A DNA stretch of 10,088 bases from Actinomycetota bacterium (lineage in GTDB: Bacteria; Actinomycetota; Actinomycetes; Nanopelagicales; Nanopelagicaceae). Both the position numbers and the translations under genes were made by a program. Where the stretch lies: assembly GCA_009700155.1 (NCBI GenBank), contig WLMP01000028.1, positions 1 through 10,088 on the forward strand, read 5' to 3'. Positions 6,544 to 10,088 of the stretch are shown piece after piece. Position 1 is the stretch's first letter; every line of letters begins with the position of its first letter. The notes beneath the pieces were generated by a model, which saw only the letters and a list, made by a program, of their open reading frames with translations, searched no databases and was not told the DNA's origin.

Positions 6544-7434
6544 ATGCAAATCACGCCACCATTTGGCAGATTAATTACCGCAATGGTTACGCCATTTACA
6601 AAGAGTGGTGAAATTGATTGGGCAGGATTAGAGAAAATTGCTTCACACCTTGTCGCATCTGGACATGATGGAATTGCAGTTAATGGCACAACAGGTGAGG
6701 CGCCAACAACTTCTGATGATGAGAAAGATCAGATCATAAAAATAGTTCGTAAAGTTGTTGGAGATAAAATTAAGATTATTGCTGGTGCTGGAAATAACGA
6801 GACTTCACATTCTATTGAACAAGCAAAACGCGCAGCTAAATCTGGAGCAGATGGATTACTAGTAGTAACTCCGTACTACAACAAACCACCACAGGCTGGC
6901 ATTTATGCCCATTTCACTGCAATGGCTGATGCAACAGATTTACCAGTAATGCTGTATGACATTCCAGGAAGAACTGGAATTGAAATTGAATCAGACACAA
7001 TTGTAAAGTTATCAGAGCATAAAAATATTGCAGCATTAAAAGATGCTAAGGGAAATCCAGCAGCGACTTCCTGGGTTATAAAAAGATGTGAAATTCCAGT
7101 TTATTCCGGCGATGATATTTTGAACCTACCGCTGCTTTCAGTTGGTGCAGTTGGATTTGTTTCTGTTTGCGGGCATACAGTTGGTACACAACTTCGCGCT
7201 ATGTTAGATGCTTGGTTTTCTGGAGATTCAAATACAGCACTTAAGATTCACCAACAACTGCTTCCAGTATTTACTGGCACATTTCGCACTCAAGGAGCAA
7301 TACTCACAAAGGCTGCGTTAAATCTAATGGGTCTACCAGGAGGATTTACTAGATTGCCGCTTGTAGATGCAACTGAATCACAAATTGCACAGTTAAAAAT
7401 TGATCTTCAATCTGGCGGCGTTAAATTAAAGTAA
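6544..7434 (+). CDS. dapA: 4-hydroxy-tetrahydrodipicolinate synthase (DapA)
   Basis: DapA condenses pyruvate with aspartate semialdehyde through a Schiff base, the entry step of diaminopimelate and lysine synthesis, in the cytoplasm. The 296-residue TIM barrel has the expected active site. NGTTGEAPTT holds T49 and T50 (E. coli T44/T45). VTPYYNKPPQAGIYAHF includes the tyrosine that reaches across the dimer. MLYDIPGRTG has catalytic Y138, and ALKDAKGN has the Schiff-base K166. The Y138-K166 spacing of 28 residues equals that of E. coli Y133-K161. Length and N-terminus (PPFGRLITAMVTPF) are normal for actinobacteria. It acts directly before DapB, whose gene is also in this window. A TAGCCT box lies six bases before the ATG, and rnj follows after four bases. 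Feedback inhibition by lysine, common in the family, cannot be judged here. Confidence 0.98.
   Translation: MQITPPFGRLITAMVTPFTKSGEIDWAGLEKIASHLVASGHDGIAVNGTTGEAPTTSDDEKDQIIKIVRKVVGDKIKIIAGAGNNETSHSIEQAKRAAKSGADGLLVVTPYYNKPPQAGIYAHFTAMADATDLPVMLYDIPGRTGIEIESDTIVKLSEHKNIAALKDAKGNPAATSWVIKRCEIPVYSGDDILNLPLLSVGAVGFVSVCGHTVGTQLRAMLDAWFSGDSNTALKIHQQLLPVFTGTFRTQGAILTKAALNLMGLPGGFTRLPLVDATESQIAQLKIDLQSGGVKLK
7427..7432 (+). promoter_or_regulatory. Possible -10 box (TAAAGT) for rnj
   Basis: TAAAGT lies across the end of dapA (its last base is the first base of the dapA stop) and ends six bases before the rnj ATG, the same hexamer and spacing as at azlC. It could allow a leaderless rnj transcript independent of dapA. 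AAAG at 7428-7431 could instead be a weak ribosome site seven bases from the ATG, so this call is tentative. Confidence 0.3.
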
Positions 7435-7438
7435 TTAG

Positions 7439-9121
7439 ATGAACCATCCTCATCCAGGACTTCCTTATCCAACTAAGCTAGCTAAAAAAACTCTTCGTAT
7501 TGTTGCATTAGGCGGTCTAGGTGAAATCGGCCGTAACATGACCGTATTTGAGTATGAAGGACGATTATTAATTGTTGACTGTGGAGTTTTGTTCCCTGGC
7601 GATGATCAACCTGGTATTGATTTAATTTTGCCAGATTTTTCTTACATTAAAGATCGAATGGATGATATTGAGGCTATTTTCTTAACGCACGGACATGAAG
7701 ACCATATTGGTGCAGTTCCATACCTACTTCGAGAACGAAGTGATATTCGGATAATTGGTTCGCAATTAACATTGGCTTTTGTTGCACCAAAACTAAAAGA
7801 ACGTCGAATAACTGCGCCAATGACGCAAGTAAAAGCTGGACAAATTGAAAAAGTTGGGCCATATACTCTTGAGTTTGTTACCGTAAATCATTCAATTCCA
7901 GACTCTTTAGCAGTTGCAATTAAGACTCCAGCTGGAGTTGTTTTACATACGGGTGATTTTAAAATGGACAAAATGCCACTCGATGGAAAAGTTACAGATT
8001 TAGAAACTTTTGCAAGATTAGGTAAAGAAGGAGTCGATCTATTCTTAGTAGATTCGACAAATGCTGATGTGCCAGGACTAACTGTTGCAGAAAAAGATAT
8101 TTATCCTGCCCTTAAAGAAGCAATTGAAAAAACTCCCCGTAGAGTAGTTGTTACCTCATTTGCATCTCACGTTCATCGTATTCAACAGGTATTAAATGCT
8201 TCGCAGGAGGCAAATCGTAAAGTTGCTTATGTTGGTAGATCAATGATTCGAAATATGAAGCTAGCAGAGGATTTAGGTTACTTAAAAGTTCCTAAAGGGC
8301 TAGTTGTTGACTACAAAGATATTGATAGTTTTGGTGACAAAATAGTTTTGATTTGTACTGGATCTCAAGGTGAACCGCTAGCTGCACTTTCTCGTATTGC
8401 TAATGGCGATCATGAGATAAGGGTTGGCAAAGGCGATACCGTAGTCCTGGCTTCATCATTAATTCCAGGTAATGAGAAATCAGTTTATAGAGTGATAAAT
8501 GAGCTAACTAGATTTGGCGCCCATGTTGTACACAAAGGAAATGCAATGGTGCATGTTTCAGGACATGCCTCTGCGGGTGAATTACTACACTGCTATGAAA
8601 TTGTTAAGCCAAGAAATGTTCTACCTGTACATGGCGAATGGCGACATATGAGAGCTAATGCTGATTTAGCTATGCAATCTGGATTATCAGAAAACAATGT
8701 TGTAATTGCAGAAAATGGAATAACAATAGATGTTGCAAATGGACATGCTGATATTTCTGGATCCATACCCTGTGGCTATGTTTATGTAGACGGACAAAGT
8801 GTTGGTGAAATAACTGAAAGCTCTCTCAAAGACAGAAGAATTTTAGGAGATGAAGGATTTATCTCAGTAGTTGTAGTTATTGATTCGCAAAGTGGAAAGA
8901 TTGTCGCTGGGCCAGATATCCACGCAAGAGGATTTACTGAAGATAAGAGTTTATTTGATGATGTTAAAGGCGATATCGAGAAAGCACTAAGTAAAGCGGT
9001 TGCTGGCGGCTTCAATGGCACTCACCAATTATCTCAAGTTGTTCGCAAGACGATAGGAAGTTGGGTAGGGGAGGAACACCGCCGTAAACCTATGATTATT
9101 CCGTTAGTAATTGAGGTTTAA
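7439..9121 (+). CDS. rnj: Ribonuclease J
   Basis: RNase J is a metallo-beta-lactamase/beta-CASP enzyme with 5'-to-3' exonuclease and endonuclease activity, used in mRNA decay and rRNA maturation in the cytoplasm. The 560-residue length matches the family (about 555). The metal-site series is complete: HGHEDH at 84-89 (H84, H86, D88, H89), H151 in VNHSIPDS, D173 in HTGDFKMD, the beta-CASP HVSGHAS at 372-378, and H398 in LPVHGEWRH. The C-terminal domain from about 450 contains DRRILGDEGFISVVVVID and ends in PLVIEV, without a long extension. An ATG start four bases after the dapA stop gives a short proline-rich lead before TLRIVALGGLGEIGRN, as expected. No strong Shine-Dalgarno sequence is present. 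It could instead be read as a generic beta-CASP hydrolase, but the order dapA-rnj-ftsK supports RNase J. Confidence 0.98.
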   Translation: MNHPHPGLPYPTKLAKKTLRIVALGGLGEIGRNMTVFEYEGRLLIVDCGVLFPGDDQPGIDLILPDFSYIKDRMDDIEAIFLTHGHEDHIGAVPYLLRERSDIRIIGSQLTLAFVAPKLKERRITAPMTQVKAGQIEKVGPYTLEFVTVNHSIPDSLAVAIKTPAGVVLHTGDFKMDKMPLDGKVTDLETFARLGKEGVDLFLVDSTNADVPGLTVAEKDIYPALKEAIEKTPRRVVVTSFASHVHRIQQVLNASQEANRKVAYVGRSMIRNMKLAEDLGYLKVPKGLVVDYKDIDSFGDKIVLICTGSQGEPLAALSRIANGDHEIRVGKGDTVVLASSLIPGNEKSVYRVINELTRFGAHVVHKGNAMVHVSGHASAGELLHCYEIVKPRNVLPVHGEWRHMRANADLAMQSGLSENNVVIAENGITIDVANGHADISGSIPCGYVYVDGQSVGEITESSLKDRRILGDEGFISVVVVIDSQSGKIVAGPDIHARGFTEDKSLFDDVKGDIEKALSKAVAGGFNGTHQLSQVVRKTIGSWVGEEHRRKPMIIPLVIEV

Positions 9122-9187
9122 TTAATAAGTCTTTTAATTTTTTCCCCAAAGTGCGCGCCAATTAGGGCAAGTATTTAACTTATTCTT

Positions 9188-9193
9188 TAGGCT
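9188..9193 (+). promoter_or_regulatory. Candidate -10 box (TAGGCT) for leaderless ftsK
   Basis: TAGGCT fits TANNNT and ends eight bases before the ftsK ATG, within the 80-base rnj-ftsK spacer (9122-9201). The rest of that spacer holds an AT-rich stretch with a T run at 9138-9143 but no G+C-containing hairpin, so I see no intrinsic terminator. No convincing -35 is seen either. AGG at 9189-9191 is too short and somewhat far to be a good ribosome site. Confidence 0.45.
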
Positions 9194-9201
9194 TATCTAT
9201 T

Positions 9202-10088
9202 ATGGCAAAGCGGAAAAAATCAGCAAAAAAACTTCGAATTTTTGCACCAATAATCAGAGGATTAACTTTCCTATGGCGATTTATTGCCAAAATTTTGGGA
9301 AATAGCATTCGCTTTATATTCCGATCATCTAAGGAACTCGATCCAGCACATCGGCGAGATGGAGTTGCTTTTTTCTTGTTTATTCTGGCACTCATTTTTT
9401 CAGCAGGGATTTGGTTTAATTTAGAAAACTTTCTAGGCAAAGCTACATATTCATTTTTATTTGGGGCAGTAGGGCAACTAGCATATTTAGTACCATTAAT
9501 ATTTATTTATTTTGCTTATCGAATATTTAGGTCGCCAGACGAAACTGGGGACACAGGTCGAATAACAATCGGAACTTTACTAATACTTACTAGTACAACA
9601 TCACTTATTCATATTGTTAATGGTTCAGTAGGTACTGGAGCAACAGCCATACGAGAAGGCGGCGGGCTAGCAGGTTATGCAATTTCAACACTATTAATTG
9701 CTGTTGTAACTGAAGTGTTGGCTATTCCAATCCTAGTTATATTTTTAATTTTCGGCTTACTGGTAATAACTAAGACGCCATTATCTAGAGTTTTTAAACA
9801 GATCGGAAAATTATTCAAATTTGGATCATCCGGTATTGGAAATTTCCGAGCAAAGCGTGCAGAGCGATTAGTTGCTGATGATTTTGAAATTAGCGAAAAT
9901 CCTCCCTTTGAAACCCCATTAGTGAAAGATTTAGTTCAAGAGTTTGAACCAGAAGAATTAGATTATGAGGTTGAGTTAGAGGATTTTGATCAAATAACTC
10001 AACCAGTACCCGTTGTTAACTCAATAAAGAGTGAAGGAACTAGGCCACAGCAATTACTACTTTCATCTGATGTTAAGTATGAATTGCC
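9202..10088 (+). CDS. ftsK: DNA translocase FtsK/SpoIIIE, N-terminal part (3' end outside the window)
   Basis: The open frame from the ATG at 9202 runs to the window edge (295 full codons) without a stop. It begins with a basic cytoplasmic tail (AKRKKSAKKLR). Hydrophobic segments follow at about 54-75, 81-110, 121-140 and 158-192, consistent with the four-helix FtsK membrane anchor. An acidic linker follows (for example EFEPEELDYEVELEDFD), and the visible sequence ends in VKYEL plus CC, which can begin a proline codon. A Y-x-L-P segment is typical just before the FtsK motor domain, so the ATPase (Walker A/B) and the DNA-reading gamma domain should lie beyond the window. FtsK pumps DNA at the division septum and activates XerCD resolution. 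The assignment rests on topology, the pre-motor motif and the conserved rnj-ftsK order. The linker, about 100 residues, is short compared with E. coli FtsK. Confidence 0.9.
   Translation, partial: MAKRKKSAKKLRIFAPIIRGLTFLWRFIAKILGNSIRFIFRSSKELDPAHRRDGVAFFLFILALIFSAGIWFNLENFLGKATYSFLFGAVGQLAYLVPLIFIYFAYRIFRSPDETGDTGRITIGTLLILTSTTSLIHIVNGSVGTGATAIREGGGLAGYAISTLLIAVVTEVLAIPILVIFLIFGLLVITKTPLSRVFKQIGKLFKFGSSGIGNFRAKRAERLVADDFEISENPPFETPLVKDLVQEFEPEELDYEVELEDFDQITQPVPVVNSIKSEGTRPQQLLLSSDVKYEL

Noticed and set aside
9121..9143. Possible intrinsic terminator after rnj: ATTAA/TTAAT pairing followed by a T run
   Set aside because: The stem has only five A-T pairs and an eight-base loop, too weak to call a terminator.
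9124..9184. AATAAGT (9124-9130) complementary to ACTTATT (9178-9184) in the rnj-ftsK spacer
   Set aside because: Seven AT-rich bases with a long unpaired interior in a short AT-rich spacer; likely chance.
9180..9440. Minus-strand open frame of 86 codons opposite the ftsK start
   Set aside because: ftsK on the plus strand has a basic tail, membrane helices and a promoter-like box; the antisense frame has no recognisable family.

Overview
The window reads as a chromosomal housekeeping segment of an AT-rich actinobacterium. PNPase begins with an Actinobacteria-type N-terminus, its leader resembles the actinobacterial pnp leader RNA, and there is a small actinobacterial-type glutaredoxin. The order rpsO - pnp - M16 peptidase - dapB ... 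thyX - dapA - rnj - ftsK is the usual one in this phylum. Base composition is low in G+C for Actinobacteria (about 40 percent by eye) and intergenic spaces are very short. That fits a genome-streamlined freshwater lineage such as the acI / Nanopelagicales group. This placement is inferred from composition and gene order and was not tested with a search.

Layout. Positions 1-194 hold the 3' part of rpsO. A structured leader at about 208-306 precedes pnp (325-2523). A tightly coupled forward series follows: M16 zinc peptidase (TTG start one base after the pnp stop), dapB (ATGA overlap) and a glutaredoxin-like gene (ATGA overlap). Two minus-strand genes, azlC and azlD, encode a branched-chain amino acid exporter and run head-on into the glutaredoxin gene with a 4-base overlap. 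A 52-base divergent spacer separates azlC from thyX. Then come dapA, rnj (RNase J) and, after 80 bases, the 5' part of ftsK, which runs off the window.

How the genes fit together. PNPase and RNase J are the two main 3'- and 5'-end processing exoribonucleases of actinobacteria. DapA and DapB catalyse consecutive steps of diaminopimelate/lysine synthesis, feeding peptidoglycan and protein. ThyX makes dTMP, FtsK segregates chromosomes at the septum, and AzlCD exports branched-chain amino acids. Genes inside the dapB/glutaredoxin series carry recognisable Shine-Dalgarno sequences. In contrast azlC, thyX, dapA, ftsK and perhaps rnj have a TANNNT box 6-8 bases before the start codon, which suggests leaderless mRNAs.

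I found no mobile element, CRISPR array, tRNA or rRNA, and no evidence of a new multi-gene system. The items most worth a second look are the pnp leader, the repeated leaderless-type promoters and the opposite-strand azlCD pair.
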